Shown: positions 35,509-45,147 of the stretch, piece after piece
Layout: every line of letters begins with the position of its first letter
Position numbering within the stretch: position 1 is the first letter of the stretch
Origin: Ideonella dechloratans
GTDB taxonomy: Bacteria; Pseudomonadota; Gammaproteobacteria; Burkholderiales; Burkholderiaceae_C
Direction of reading: 5' to 3'
Assembly: GCF_021049305.1 (NCBI RefSeq)
Contig: NZ_CP088081.1
Span: 620,001 to 684,000 of the forward strand
DNA length: 64,000 bases
Position numbers and translations under genes: made by a program
The notes under the pieces: model-generated
The model's database searches: none
Told to the model about the DNA's origin: nothing
The model's input: the letters and a program-made list of their open reading frames with translations, nothing else

Positions 35509-37164
35509 ATGGCAACTGTCGCGGTGTCGAACGCACCGATGACCGCGGAAGAGAAGAAGGTCATCTTCGCCTCTTCCCTGGGCACGGTGTTCGAGTGGTA
35601 CGACTTCTATCTGTACGGTTCGCTGGCGGCCATCATCGCCAAGCAATTCTTCTCCGGCCTGGACTCGGGCTCGGCCTTCATCTTCGCGTTGCTGGCCTTC
35701 GCGGCGGGCTTCCTGGTGCGGCCCTTCGGCGCGCTGGTGTTCGGCCGTCTGGGCGACATGATCGGCCGCAAGTACACCTTCCTGGTCACCATCCTGATCA
35801 TGGGCCTGTCGACCTTCATCGTCGGCGTGCTGCCCAACTACGCCTCCATCGGCGTGGCCGCCCCGGTCATCCTGATCGCGCTGCGTCTGCTGCAAGGCCT
35901 GGCGCTGGGCGGTGAGTATGGCGGTGCCGCCACCTACGTGGCCGAGCACGCTCCGCACGGCAAGCGCGGGGCCTACACCTCCTGGATCCAGACCACCGCG
36001 ACCCTGGGCCTGTTCCTGTCGCTGCTGGTGATCCTGGGCACTCGCCTGAGCATGGGCGAAGAGGCCTTCGGCGCCTGGGGCTGGCGCATCCCGTTCATCG
36101 TGTCGGTCTTCCTGCTGGGCATCAGCGTGTGGATCCGCCTGTCGATGAACGAGTCGCCCGCCTTCAAGAAGATGAAGGCCGAGGGCAAGACCTCCAAGGC
36201 CCCGCTGACCGAGTCCTTCGGCCAGTGGAAGAACCTGAAGATCGTGATCCTGGCCCTGCTGGGTCTGGTCGCCGGTCAGGCCGTGTGCTGGTACACCGGT
36301 CAGTTCTACGCCCTGTTCTTCCTGACCCAGGCCCTGAAGGTGGATGGCGCGACCGCCAACATCCTGGTGGCCGTGGCCCTGCTGATCGGCACCCCGTTCT
36401 ATGTGGTCTGGGGCACGCTGTCCGACAAGATCGGTCGCAAGCCGGTGATCATGACCGGCCTGCTGCTGGGAGCCCTGTGCTTCATGCCTGCCTTCAAGGC
36501 CCTGACCTCGGCGGCCAACCCCGATCTGGCGGCCGCCCAGGCGAACTCCAAGGTGGTGGTCACGGCGGACCCGAACGAATGCTCGTTCCAGTTCAACCCG
36601 ACCGGCACCAAGAAGTTCACCTCGTCCTGCGACATTGCCAAGCAGATGCTGGCGGGCAGCTCGGTGAGCTACGAGACCGCCGTGGGCACCGGCCCGGCCA
36701 AGATCGCCATCGGTGACACCGTGATCGAGAGCTTCTCGGTCGTGGGCCTGCCGGCCGACGAAGCCAAGAAGAAGGAAGCCGATTTCAAGAAGGCCGTGGG
36801 CGACGCCCTGAAGGCCCACGGCTACCCGACCAAGGCCGACCCGGCCAAGATGGACAAGGTCAAGATCGTCCTGATCCTGGCGTTCATGATGATCATCGTG
36901 GCCATGTCCTACGGCCCGTTGGCGGCCATGCTGGTCGAGATGTTCCCGACCCGCATCCGCTACACCTCGATGAGCCTGCCGTATCACATCGGCAACGGCT
37001 GGTTCGGCGGCCTGCTGCCCACCACGTCCTTCGCCATCGTGGCCCAGACCGGCGACATGTACAACGGCCTGTGGTACCCGATCATCATTGCCGGCGCCAC
37101 CTTCGTGATCGGCATGCTGTTCGTGCGCGAGACCAAGGACATCGACATCTACGCCGGCGACTGA
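35509..37164 (+). CDS. MFS transporter of the metabolite:H+ symporter (MHS) family
   Basis: 551 residues, 12 predicted helices. The signatures are FEWYDFYLYG (residues 27–36), GRLGDMIGRKYTF, RLLQGLALGGEYGGAATYVAEH and SDKIGRKP. The family takes up organic acids or compatible solutes by proton symport. After helix 9 (MTGLLLGALCFMPAF) an insertion of about 115 residues (332–447) with two Cys and a Lys/Ala-rich helix lengthens the protein beyond the ~430–500 usual; by topology it should be periplasmic. The ATG has a strong GAGGAG site. A 195-base upstream gap must hold its promoter, and a terminator follows the gene. Confidence 0.93.
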   Translation: MATVAVSNAPMTAEEKKVIFASSLGTVFEWYDFYLYGSLAAIIAKQFFSGLDSGSAFIFALLAFAAGFLVRPFGALVFGRLGDMIGRKYTFLVTILIMGLSTFIVGVLPNYASIGVAAPVILIALRLLQGLALGGEYGGAATYVAEHAPHGKRGAYTSWIQTTATLGLFLSLLVILGTRLSMGEEAFGAWGWRIPFIVSVFLLGISVWIRLSMNESPAFKKMKAEGKTSKAPLTESFGQWKNLKIVILALLGLVAGQAVCWYTGQFYALFFLTQALKVDGATANILVAVALLIGTPFYVVWGTLSDKIGRKPVIMTGLLLGALCFMPAFKALTSAANPDLAAAQANSKVVVTADPNECSFQFNPTGTKKFTSSCDIAKQMLAGSSVSYETAVGTGPAKIAIGDTVIESFSVVGLPADEAKKKEADFKKAVGDALKAHGYPTKADPAKMDKVKIVLILAFMMIIVAMSYGPLAAMLVEMFPTRIRYTSMSLPYHIGNGWFGGLLPTTSFAIVAQTGDMYNGLWYPIIIAGATFVIGMLFVRETKDIDIYAGD

Positions 37165-37193
37165 CGCCCGCGGGAGGATTTCCTCTCACGACC

Positions 37194-37219
37194 AAGGCGG
37201 CCTGCGGGCCGCCTTTTTT
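37194..37219 (+). terminator. Rho-independent terminator after the MHS transporter
   Basis: Stem GGCGGCC / GGCCGCC (extendable by two A–T pairs), TGCG loop, six T residues. It lies 30 bases after the transporter stop. Confidence 0.88.
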
Positions 37220-37274
37220 ATGAGAGGCCCTTGTCGGGCCGGATGACCATTCCAACCATCAAGGAGTCCCTGTC

Positions 37275-37475
37275 ATGTGGAAGCTGATCCTCGCCTTCGT
37301 TCTCTTCGCCGCGCTGGCCCTGTGGGTTGTCTCCAAGGGCGGCAACCAGCTGGACATGGGGGGCGAGAAGCACGGCTCCGAGGTGCATGAGGGCGCACCG
37401 GCCGCCTCTGAGGCAGCCAGCATGGCCCAGCCGGCGCCCGCGGCCTCCGAAGCCGCCAGCGCCGCCTCGAACTGA
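37275..37475 (+). CDS. Small membrane-anchored protein, unknown
   Basis: 66 residues: one N-terminal hydrophobic helix (2–19, WKLILAFVLFAALALWVV), a short Gly/charged stretch, and an Ala/Ser/Glu/Pro-rich tail containing a repeated PAASEAAS. An AAGGAG ribosome site stands eight bases before the ATG, supporting real translation. It follows the MHS transporter terminator and converges with the substrate-binding protein gene. Likely inner-membrane anchored with a flexible periplasmic tail; function unknown. Confidence 0.7.
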   Translation: MWKLILAFVLFAALALWVVSKGGNQLDMGGEKHGSEVHEGAPAASEAASMAQPAPAASEAASAASN

Positions 37476-37481
37476 GGCCGC

Positions 37482-38633
37482 TCAGCCGATCAGCCGGCCG
37501 GAGGGATCCAGCAGGGTCGGGTTGACGAACTGGCTGCCGCGGCGTCCGTCGCGGAAGTCGATGGCCCAGCCGCCCAGCGAGACCGGTTTGCGGCGGGCCA
37601 CGCCATCGAGCAGGCGCTCGCGCGTCAGGGGGCTGCCGGCCTCGCGCACCAGGGCGGCGGTGTACTGGCCGGCCAGGTAGCCCGCCAGGCTGATGGTGGA
37701 GGGCGGCTCATCGTAGAGCTCGCCCAGCCGGCTGCGGTAGGTCTCCACCACCCCCAGACGGCTGCGCAGCGGGCTGGGCACCACCTGGGTCAGGATCACC
37801 GGCACGCCGCGCCCCGGCGTGAACTGCATCAGCGAAGGGGCGTCCACATCGCCCAGGGCCAGCACGAAGCGGTGATCGCCGCGCTGTGCCATGGCCTGGG
37901 TGAACTGGGCCACCTCGGCGCTGGTGGCCAGGAACAGGATCATCGCCCCCCCGGCGGGCAGGCGTGCGGCCAGCGCGGCGGGCTGGGTCACGCTGTTGCC
38001 GGTCAAGCGGCGCAGCTTCAGGCCCAGCGACTGCGCCATGCCGCTGACCTCGGGGTCGTAGAGCCGCTGGTCCTCCGCAGTGCTGTACACCACGATCAGA
38101 TCATTGACACCCATGCCATAGGCGCTGCCCAGGGCCTTGCGCAGCTGCATGCTGCGCGACGCGAAGAGCAGGGCCAGGGACGGGTCACTGTCGTGGCGGC
38201 CATCAGCCATCCAGGGGCCCAGGTGCGGCAGCTTCAGGCCGCGCTGGTTCAGGCCGTCCTGCACCCGCACGGCCAGGGCGTCGCCCACGGTGCCCACCAA
38301 TGCCAGGATGCCTGCGTCCTGGGCGATGCGGTCCAGCGCCGCATTCACGGCCGCCGCGCTGCCGTCGGTGTTGACGGTCTCCAGGCTGATGCGCGAGAGC
38401 GGACGGCCCTTCTGGCCTTCCACCGCCCAGGCCAGGCGCACGCCGGTGGAGTAATCGCGCGAGAGCTCCTGCTGGGCCACGGACATGTCCAGCAGCTGGA
38501 CCATGCGGGCCTCGGCGCGGGAGCTGGTCTCCGTCTTGTTCTGGGCGAGGGCGGGATGGCTCAGGGCCAGGCCCGCAGGAAGGGCCCATTGACGCAGCCA
38601 GCGTCGGCGGCCCGGATCGGTCGGGTACTGCAT
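37482..38633 (-). CDS. ABC transporter substrate-binding protein (branched-chain amino acid type)
   Basis: 383 residues, Peripla_BP_6/LivJ-like fold. The N-terminus has a twin-arginine-like RRRWLRQWALPAG followed by a hydrophobic stretch ending in ALAQ. The two lobes contain LVGTVGDALAVRVQDGL, LIVVYSTAEDQ and PSTISLAGYLAGQYTAALV. No ABC permease or ATPase gene is nearby, so it is an orphan binding protein; such relatives often serve as sensors. It precedes the FAD oxidoreductase by 27 bases in reading order from the other gene. Confidence 0.88.
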   Translation of the reverse strand: MQYPTDPGRRRWLRQWALPAGLALSHPALAQNKTETSSRAEARMVQLLDMSVAQQELSRDYSTGVRLAWAVEGQKGRPLSRISLETVNTDGSAAAVNAALDRIAQDAGILALVGTVGDALAVRVQDGLNQRGLKLPHLGPWMADGRHDSDPSLALLFASRSMQLRKALGSAYGMGVNDLIVVYSTAEDQRLYDPEVSGMAQSLGLKLRRLTGNSVTQPAALAARLPAGGAMILFLATSAEVAQFTQAMAQRGDHRFVLALGDVDAPSLMQFTPGRGVPVILTQVVPSPLRSRLGVVETYRSRLGELYDEPPSTISLAGYLAGQYTAALVREAGSPLTRERLLDGVARRKPVSLGGWAIDFRDGRRGSQFVNPTLLDPSGRLIG

Positions 38634-38660
38634 GGCGCCGGATTTTCGGCACCCTGCATG

Positions 38661-39788
38661 TCAGGTCGGCGACAACCCCGGTGCCGAAGCGGCCAGCGTT
38701 GCCACCTCGGCGGCGATGGCCAGTGCCGCCGTCAGCCCGGGCGACTCGATGCCCAGCAGGTTGATCAGCCCCGCCTGCCCATGTTGCGCGGGACCGTCGA
38801 TGCGGAAGTCCGCCGCCGGTGCGTCGGGCCCGCTGATGCGCGGGCGCACCCCGGCATAGGCCGCCTGCAGGCTGCCCGCGGGCAGGCCCGGCCAGTAGTG
38901 GCGGATGGCGTCCTCGAAGCCCGCGGCTTCTTCCGGTGAGACGCTGTAGTCGATCTCGTCCACCCAGCGGAAGCTCGGGCCGAAGCGGGCCTGGCCACCC
39001 AGGTCCAGCGTGAGGTGCACGCCCAGGTGACCGCTGTCGGACGGCGCCGGGTAGATGAGGTGGGAGAAGGGTGCCCGGCTGCTCAGGCTGAAGTAGGCTC
39101 CCTTGGCGTAGTGCGGGCGCGGCACATGGGGGGAATCCGGGCCCAGCACCTGGGCCGCCACCTGGCAGGCCTGCAGGCCCGCGGCATTGATCAGCAGCTG
39201 CGTGCGCAGGCGCATCGGGTCGCGGCCGCCGGTCTGCAGCACCAGGCCCTCGGCATCGGCTTGCGCCGCCACCAGCGGCGTGCGCAGCACCAGGATGGCG
39301 CCGGCCGCCTCGGCGTCGGCCCACAGGGCCTGCATCAGGCCGTGGCTGTCCACGATGCCGGTGGACGGCGACAGCAGCGCGGCATGGACGGCCAAGGCCG
39401 GCTCCAGGGCCTGCACCGCGGCGCTGTCCAGCCACTGCAGATCGTCCACCCCGTTGGCTCGGGCCCGAGCCTGCAGCGCCTGCAGGGCGGGCACCTCCTC
39501 GGGGCCGCTGGCCACCACCAGCTTGCCGCAGCGCCGGTGGTCCACATGGCGCTCGGCGCAGTAGGCGTAGAGCAGGTCGCGGCCCTGCACGCACAGGCGG
39601 GCCTTGCGCGAGCCCGGCGGGTAGTAGAGCCCGGCGTGGATGACTTCGCTGTTGCGGGCGCTGGTGACCGTGCCGATGGCGGACTCGGCCTCCAGCACCA
39701 GCACCTCGCGGCCTTCCCGAGCCAGGGCCCGGGCACAGGCCAGCCCCACGACACCGGCGCCCACCACCACGCAATCGACGGTTTCCAT
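38661..39788 (-). CDS. FAD-dependent oxidoreductase, L-2-hydroxyglutarate oxidase-like
   Basis: 375 residues from the ATG right before the Rossmann motif [16 protein letters not shown]; the open frame upstream is not coding-like. Other motifs: [18 protein letters not shown], which is characteristic of the LhgO/L2HGDH group, GKLVVA, and the C-terminal [19 protein letters not shown]. The likely reaction is oxidation of L-2-hydroxyglutarate or a related 2-hydroxyacid with quinone or oxygen as acceptor. It is divergent from the OFA transporter (180 bases apart), which might import its substrate; that is inference. Confidence 0.9.
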   Translation of the reverse strand: METVDCVVVGAGVVGLACARALAREGREVLVLEAESAIGTVTSARNSEVIHAGLYYPPGSRKARLCVQGRDLLYAYCAERHVDHRRCGKLVVASGPEEVPALQALQARARANGVDDLQWLDSAAVQALEPALAVHAALLSPSTGIVDSHGLMQALWADAEAAGAILVLRTPLVAAQADAEGLVLQTGGRDPMRLRTQLLINAAGLQACQVAAQVLGPDSPHVPRPHYAKGAYFSLSSRAPFSHLIYPAPSDSGHLGVHLTLDLGGQARFGPSFRWVDEIDYSVSPEEAAGFEDAIRHYWPGLPAGSLQAAYAGVRPRISGPDAPAADFRIDGPAQHGQAGLINLLGIESPGLTAALAIAAEVATLAASAPGLSPT

Positions 39789-39967
39789 GCCGCCGATTGT
39801 CCATGCGGCCATGCCGGCGATTGTTCGTCTTGTTACCACGCTGAGACTTGCCTGCTTGCGGATGTCACGCCTGGGCACATAGAGTCGGCCCGGGCGCGTC
39901 GTGTGCGGACCGTTGGGAGGGCGCACAAGGCAGGCCATGCGCCCCGCAACCCACAACAGGAGCCTTC

Positions 39968-41647
39968 ATGTCTCATGTCATGAGCGATACAGCGCCCGGG
40001 AGGGGCGCTGCTCAACCGTCGTTGCTGTCCAAGGAGCGCACCGTCGCGCCACCGGGCTTCAACCGTTGGCTGGTGCCGCCCGCGGCCCTGGCCATCCACC
40101 TGTGCATCGGGATGGCCTATGGCTTCTCGGTGTTCTGGCTGCCGCTGTCCAAGGCCATCGGCATCAAGGAAGCGCTGAAGTGCGGCCCCGAGGTCGGCTT
40201 CTTCCAGCAACTGTTCACCACCAGCTGCGACTGGCCCATTGCCACCCTGGGCTGGATGTACACGCTGTTCTTCGTTTTCCTGGGTCTGTCCGCCGCCATC
40301 TGGGGCGGCTGGCTGGAGCACGCCGGGCCGCGCAAGGCCGGCGTCATCGCTGCGCTGTGCTGGGGCGGGGGCATGCTGTTCTCCGCCCTGGGCATCCAGC
40401 AGCACCAGTTCTGGATGATGGTGCTGGGCTCGGGGATCATCGGGGGCATCGGTCTGGGCCTGGGCTACATCTCGCCAGTCAGCACGCTGATCAAATGGTT
40501 CCCCGACCGGCGCGGCATGGCCACGGGCATGGCCATCATGGGCTTCGGTGGCGGGGCCATGATCGGCTCGCCGCTGGCCGCCGAGCTGATGAAGCACTTT
40601 GCCACCCCCACCAGCGTCGGTGTCTGGGAGACCTTCGTCGTCATGGGCCTGCTCTATCTGGTGGCGATGCTGCTGGGGGCTTTCGGCTACCGCGTGCCGG
40701 CCCATGGCTGGAAGCCCGAGGGCTGGACGCCGCCGGCACCCCAGGCCACGCAGAAGGCCATGATCACCCACGGCCATGTGCATGTGAAGAAGATCTGGGG
40801 CATTCCGCAGTTCTGGCTGGTCTGGATGGTGCTGACCATGAACGTCTCGGCCGGCATCGGCGTGATCGGCATGGCCAGCCCGATGCTCCAGGAAGTCTTC
40901 GGCGGCAGCCTGATCGGGGTGCCGGCCAAGTTCGGTGAGCTGGACAAGGCCCAACTCACCGCCATCGCGGGTGTGGCCGCGGGTTTCGCGGCCCTGCTGA
41001 GCCTGTTCAACATCGCCGGCCGCTTCTTCTGGGCCAGCCTGTCGGATGCGCTGGGCCGCAAGCTGACCTACACGGTCTTCTTCATCCTGGGCGGTATGCT
41101 GTACTTCAGCATCCCGGCCAGTGCGGCCGCGGGCAACAAGCTGCTGTTCGTGGGCGCCTTCTGCATCATCCTGAGCATGTATGGCGGCGGCTTCGCCACG
41201 GTGCCTGCCTACCTGGCCGACCTGTTCGGCACCCAGATGGTGGGGGCCATCCACGGCCGCCTGCTCACCGCCTGGGCCACCGCGGGCATCATCGGCCCGG
41301 TGGTGGTGAACTACATGCGCGAATACCAGCTGGACCTGGGCATCCCGCGCGACCAGGTCTACAACCAGACCATGTACATCCTGGTGGGCATGCTGGTGGT
41401 CGGCCTGATCTGCAATCTGCTGGTGCGGCCGGTGAATCCGAAGTACTTCATGAGCGACGCGGAACTGGCGCAGGAAAAGCGCCTGGCCCGAGAGCGCGAC
41501 CAGGAGGAGTCCCGGCATGAGCAGGGCACCCACACCTTCCACCGCAGCAGCACGGCGGTGGTGGTGCTGGCCTGGCTGGCCGTGGGCCTGCCTCTGGCCT
41601 GGGGGGTGTATCGCACCTTCCTGAGCGCGGCCAAGTTCTTCCACTGA
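39968..41647 (+). CDS. OFA-family (oxalate/formate antiporter-like) MFS transporter
   Basis: 559 residues with 12 helices. It opens with a conserved FNRWLVPPAALAIHLCIGMAYGFSVFW, and has RRGMATGMAIMGFGGGAMIGSPL near 180, a second MFS half with LGRKLTYTVFF, and FGTQMVGAIHGRLLTAW. A cytoplasmic His-rich linker (THGHVHVKK) joins the halves and a final extra hydrophobic segment ends the protein. OFA members carry lactate, oxalate or formate; the actual substrate is open. Good AGGAG ribosome site. Confidence 0.93.
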   Translation: MSHVMSDTAPGRGAAQPSLLSKERTVAPPGFNRWLVPPAALAIHLCIGMAYGFSVFWLPLSKAIGIKEALKCGPEVGFFQQLFTTSCDWPIATLGWMYTLFFVFLGLSAAIWGGWLEHAGPRKAGVIAALCWGGGMLFSALGIQQHQFWMMVLGSGIIGGIGLGLGYISPVSTLIKWFPDRRGMATGMAIMGFGGGAMIGSPLAAELMKHFATPTSVGVWETFVVMGLLYLVAMLLGAFGYRVPAHGWKPEGWTPPAPQATQKAMITHGHVHVKKIWGIPQFWLVWMVLTMNVSAGIGVIGMASPMLQEVFGGSLIGVPAKFGELDKAQLTAIAGVAAGFAALLSLFNIAGRFFWASLSDALGRKLTYTVFFILGGMLYFSIPASAAAGNKLLFVGAFCIILSMYGGGFATVPAYLADLFGTQMVGAIHGRLLTAWATAGIIGPVVVNYMREYQLDLGIPRDQVYNQTMYILVGMLVVGLICNLLVRPVNPKYFMSDAELAQEKRLARERDQEESRHEQGTHTFHRSSTAVVVLAWLAVGLPLAWGVYRTFLSAAKFFH

Positions 41648-41768
41648 CATGGCCTTGCGGCCAGGGGGCGCGCCGCCCCCTGGCCCGACTCGCCGTCAGG
41701 CTAGAGTGCGGGTTCTGCATGTCCTCGGCCTTCAAGCTTGGCCTGGACGCACAACCAAGGTGGCTGAG

Positions 41769-42635
41769 ATGGCATTCGAACGTCTGGAACTGATCAGCGC
41801 GCACGCCTCGTTCGGTGGCGAGCAGCGCTTCTATCACCACGCCTCGCGCGAGATCGGCCTGCCGATGCGCTTTGGCCTGTACCTGCCGCCCCAGGCCCTG
41901 GCCGGGCAGACCGTGCCCTTGCTGACCTGGCTGGCCGGGCTGACCTGCACCGAAGAGACCTTCGCGATCAAGGCCGGTGCCCAACGGGTGGCGGCCGAGC
42001 TGGGGCTGGCCCTGCTGACACCCGACACCAGTCCGCGTGGCGCCGGCGTGAGCGGCGAGGCCGACCACTGGGACTTCGGCGTGGGCGCCGGCTTCTACCT
42101 GGACGCCACCCAGGCGCCCTGGGCCGGCCACTGGTGCATGGAGAGCTATCTGCTCCAGGAGCTGCTGCCCGAGGTCCAGGCGGCCTTCGGCCTGGCCGCC
42201 GACCGCCAGGGCGTGTTCGGTCACAGCATGGGCGGCCATGGGGCGCTCACCCTCGCGCTGCGCCATCCGGGTGTGTTCACCAGCGTGTCGGCCTTCGCGC
42301 CCATCTGCGCGCCCAGCCGTTGTCCCTGGGGGCACAAGGCCTTCACCGGTTACCTGGGCCAGGACGAAAGCACCTGGGCCGCGCACGATGCCAGCGCCCT
42401 GATGGCGACCCGGGCCCGCCCCCCCTACCCGCAGGGCATCCTGGTCGATCAGGGCCTGGCTGACAAATTCCTGGCCGATGGGCAGTTGCTGCCCGAGGCC
42501 TTCGAGGCTGCCTGCGTCGCCGTGGGCCAGCCCCTGACCCTGCGCCGTCAGCCCGGGTACGACCACGGCTACTACTTCGTGGCCAGCTTCATCGAGGACC
42601 ACCTGCGCCACCACGCGGCCCGGCTGCGCGCTTGA
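41769..42635 (+). CDS. fghA: S-formylglutathione hydrolase
   Basis: Second step of glutathione-dependent formaldehyde oxidation. 288 residues, esterase D family: LTWLAGLTCTEETFAIKAG near 55, nucleophile Ser in GHSMGGHGA near 152, the Asp in ILVDQGLADKF and His in PGYDHGYYF. The preferred ATG follows ctgag 120 bases after the transporter stop. The usual partner adhC (S-hydroxymethylglutathione dehydrogenase) is not next to it here, so formaldehyde detoxification genes are scattered. Confidence 0.96.
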   Translation: MAFERLELISAHASFGGEQRFYHHASREIGLPMRFGLYLPPQALAGQTVPLLTWLAGLTCTEETFAIKAGAQRVAAELGLALLTPDTSPRGAGVSGEADHWDFGVGAGFYLDATQAPWAGHWCMESYLLQELLPEVQAAFGLAADRQGVFGHSMGGHGALTLALRHPGVFTSVSAFAPICAPSRCPWGHKAFTGYLGQDESTWAAHDASALMATRARPPYPQGILVDQGLADKFLADGQLLPEAFEAACVAVGQPLTLRRQPGYDHGYYFVASFIEDHLRHHAARLRA

Positions 42636-42739
42636 GACGGCCGCCGGGGGGGGATCCGAAGACTTGATGCCGCTCAAGACCTGCGGCGTCGGGGCGCGCT
42701 ACGCTCCGACACCTTTCTTGCAAGTCTGTGGGCCCTTCG

Positions 42740-44014
42740 ATGAATGCTGCTGTCACCCCCGTGGATACCTCCCATGTCGATGCGGGGCTGGCCGGCCTGC
42801 TCTCGCGCAGCGGCCTGAAGCCGCTGCGGGTGGCCGGTCGCTGGCTGCTGCCCATCGTGCAGGGCGGCATGGGTGTGGGCGTCAGCGCCCATCGCCTGGC
42901 CGGCAGCGTCGCCGCCGAGGGCGGTGTGGGCACCATCAGTTCGGTGGACCTGCGCCGCCACCATCCGGACCTGATGGAGGCCACCGAGGGCCTGCACGCC
43001 CGCCCCGGCATGGACGAGGACTCCAAGGCCCGCATCAATGCCGCCAACGTCGAGGCCCTGCAGCGCGAGATCCGCTCCGCGCGTGAACTGGCCGCCGGCA
43101 AGGGCCTGGTCGCGGTGAACGTGATGCGCGCCATCAGCGACTACGCGTCCCATGTGAAGACCTCTCTGGAAAGCGGGGCCGACATGGTGGTGGTGGGCGC
43201 CGGCCTGCCGCTGGACCTGCCGGACCTGGCCGCCGAGCATCCGAATGCGCTGATCGTGCCCATCCTGTCCGATTCGCGCGGCGTGGCCCTGATCGTCAAG
43301 AAGTGGGAGCGCAAGAAGCGCCTGCCTGACGCCATCGTGATCGAACACCCGCGCCTGGCCGCCGGTCACCTGGGGGCGGCGAAGATCGCCGACCTGGACG
43401 ACACCCGTTTCGACTTCGAGCGGGTGCTGCCCGAGGTGCGCGACTTCCTGCGCAAGGCCGGCATCGAGAAGGAGATCCCGCTGATCGCCGCCGGCGGCAT
43501 CCGCACCCATGCGGACATCGCCCGCGTGCAGGCCCTGGGGGCCGATGCCGCCCAGCTCGGCACGGCCTTCGCGGTGACCGAGGAATGCGATGCCTCGCCC
43601 GAGTTCAAGCGGGTGCTGGCCGAGGCCCGCGACGAGGACATGGTGACCTTCACCAGCGTGGCCGGCCTGCCGGCCCGCGCCGTCAAGACGCTGTGGATGA
43701 AGAGCTACCTGGCCGCCGAGCAGAAGCTGCAGGCCGTGGCCCATGCCAAGGCACGCTGTACCAAGGCCTTCGACTGCCTGGCCCAGTGCGGTCTGCGCGA
43801 TGGCTTCAAGGACTGGGGCCAGTTCTGCATCGACAACCAGCTGGCCGCGGCCCTGCGCGGCGATCTGAAGAAGGGCCTGTTCTTCCGTGGCGTGGGCGCG
43901 CTGCCCTTCGGCCAGCAGATCCGCAGCGTGCGCGAGCTGATGGAGCGCCTGCTGACCCGTGACGTGGCCGAGGCCCAGGCCGAGGCGCCGGCCCTGGCGG
44001 CCCAGTTCGCCTGA
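42740..44014 (+). CDS. Nitronate monooxygenase/2-nitropropane dioxygenase-like FMN protein
   Basis: 424 residues, TIM barrel binding FMN. Motifs: [21 protein letters not shown] near 35, [15 protein letters not shown] near 146, [29 protein letters not shown] near 245–275 (phosphate-binding loop). Longer than typical nitronate monooxygenases (~330) because of C-terminal sequence containing three Cys ([14 protein letters not shown]). Oxidises alkyl nitronates or acts as an enoyl reductase relative; unresolved. A GTG four codons upstream is an alternative start. Confidence 0.9.
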   Translation: MNAAVTPVDTSHVDAGLAGLLSRSGLKPLRVAGRWLLPIVQGGMGVGVSAHRLAGSVAAEGGVGTISSVDLRRHHPDLMEATEGLHARPGMDEDSKARINAANVEALQREIRSARELAAGKGLVAVNVMRAISDYASHVKTSLESGADMVVVGAGLPLDLPDLAAEHPNALIVPILSDSRGVALIVKKWERKKRLPDAIVIEHPRLAAGHLGAAKIADLDDTRFDFERVLPEVRDFLRKAGIEKEIPLIAAGGIRTHADIARVQALGADAAQLGTAFAVTEECDASPEFKRVLAEARDEDMVTFTSVAGLPARAVKTLWMKSYLAAEQKLQAVAHAKARCTKAFDCLAQCGLRDGFKDWGQFCIDNQLAAALRGDLKKGLFFRGVGALPFGQQIRSVRELMERLLTRDVAEAQAEAPALAAQFA

Positions 44015-44075
44015 GTCCGACGCGACCTCCGACCCGGGCATGGCAGACTGCGGGGCCCATCCGCAGGAGCCCGTC

Positions 44076-44843
44076 ATGACCGACAAACCTTCCAGCCCGT
44101 CTCGCATCGCCCTGGTCACCGGGGCGGGGCGGGGCATCGGCCGGGCCTGTGCCCTGGCGCTGATCGAGGCCGGGTGGACCGTGGTGCTGGCGGGCCGGCA
44201 GGCCGAGGCACTGGAGGCGGTGGCCGAGGCCAGCGCCGCGCCCGAACGGGCCTGCCCGGTGGTGGCGGATGTGCGCGACGAGGCCTCGGTCAAGGCCCTG
44301 TTCGCCATCCTCCGGGGCCGCTTCGGCCGGCTGGACTTCCTCTTCAACAACGCCGGCATCTTCACCGCCGGTGTGCCGCTGGAGGACCTGCCCCTGGCCG
44401 ACTGGCAGGCGGCGGTGGACGTCAACCTGACCGGCGCCTTCCTCTGCACCCGCGAGGCCTTCCGGCTGATGAAGGCCCAGGCGCCGCGGGGTGGGCGCAT
44501 CCTGAACAACGGCTCGATCTCGGCCCATGCGCCGCGGCCCAACTCGGTGGCCTACACCGCCACCAAGCATGCGATGACCGGGCTGACCCGTTCGGCCGCG
44601 CTCGATGGCCGGGCCTTCGACATCGCGGTGGGCCAGATCGACATCGGCAATGCCGCCACCGACATGACCACGACGATGGCCAGCGGCATGCTGCAGGCCG
44701 ATGGCCAGGTGCGCGCGGAGGCCCGCATGGATGTCCAGCAGGTGGCCGACATGGTGGTGCACATCGCCGGCCTGCCGCTGTCGGCCAATGTGCTGTTCAC
44801 CACCGTGATGGCCACGGCCATGCCCTTCGTGGGCCGGGGCTGA
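44076..44843 (+). CDS. Short-chain dehydrogenase/reductase
   Basis: 255 residues, classical SDR. Cofactor loop [12 protein letters not shown] near 14, NNAG near 92, catalytic Ser/Tyr/Lys in [24 protein letters not shown]. An AGGAG ribosome site fixes the start. Substrate unknown. It sits 61 bases after the nitronate monooxygenase gene on the same strand and ends immediately before the convergent YciI gene, which has its stop on the next base. Confidence 0.93.
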   Translation: MTDKPSSPSRIALVTGAGRGIGRACALALIEAGWTVVLAGRQAEALEAVAEASAAPERACPVVADVRDEASVKALFAILRGRFGRLDFLFNNAGIFTAGVPLEDLPLADWQAAVDVNLTGAFLCTREAFRLMKAQAPRGGRILNNGSISAHAPRPNSVAYTATKHAMTGLTRSAALDGRAFDIAVGQIDIGNAATDMTTTMASGMLQADGQVRAEARMDVQQVADMVVHIAGLPLSANVLFTTVMATAMPFVGRG

Positions 44844-45131
44844 TCAGGACTTCAGGGCGTCCAGCCCCGCGGCCACCTGGGCCACGTCATAGGCGGTGAT
44901 CTCGAAGGCCGCCACGCCGGCCGTGGCGTAGGGGTCGCGGGCCACGAAGGCCTCGACCGCGGCCAGGCTGTCCGCGCGCATCATCACCAGGCCGCCGGTG
45001 CGGTCCTGGCGTCGTGCGGTCATCAGGATGCCGGCGGCCTCGGGGGCCTCGCGCAGGTAGGCGCGGTGGGCCTCCAGTTGCTGTTCCACCTCGGCCAGCG
45101 GGCGGGTGTAGCGGATCTGGATCAGGTACAT
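44844..45131 (-). CDS. YciI-family protein
   Basis: 95 residues of ferredoxin-like fold (MYLIQIRYTRPLAEVEQQLEAH, SLAAVEAFVARDPYATAGV). The family includes dehydrochlorinase-like and muconolactone-isomerase-like members with a His–Asp pair; here H near 24 and D near 68 fit. GGGAG six bases before the second ATG makes it the better start; an ATG two codons upstream is also possible. Located between convergent SDR and the upstream MFS gene (16 bases away); function unknown. Confidence 0.88.
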   Translation of the reverse strand: MYLIQIRYTRPLAEVEQQLEAHRAYLREAPEAAGILMTARRQDRTGGLVMMRADSLAAVEAFVARDPYATAGVAAFEITAYDVAQVAAGLDALKS

Positions 45132-45147
45132 CGTCATCTCCCGCGGC

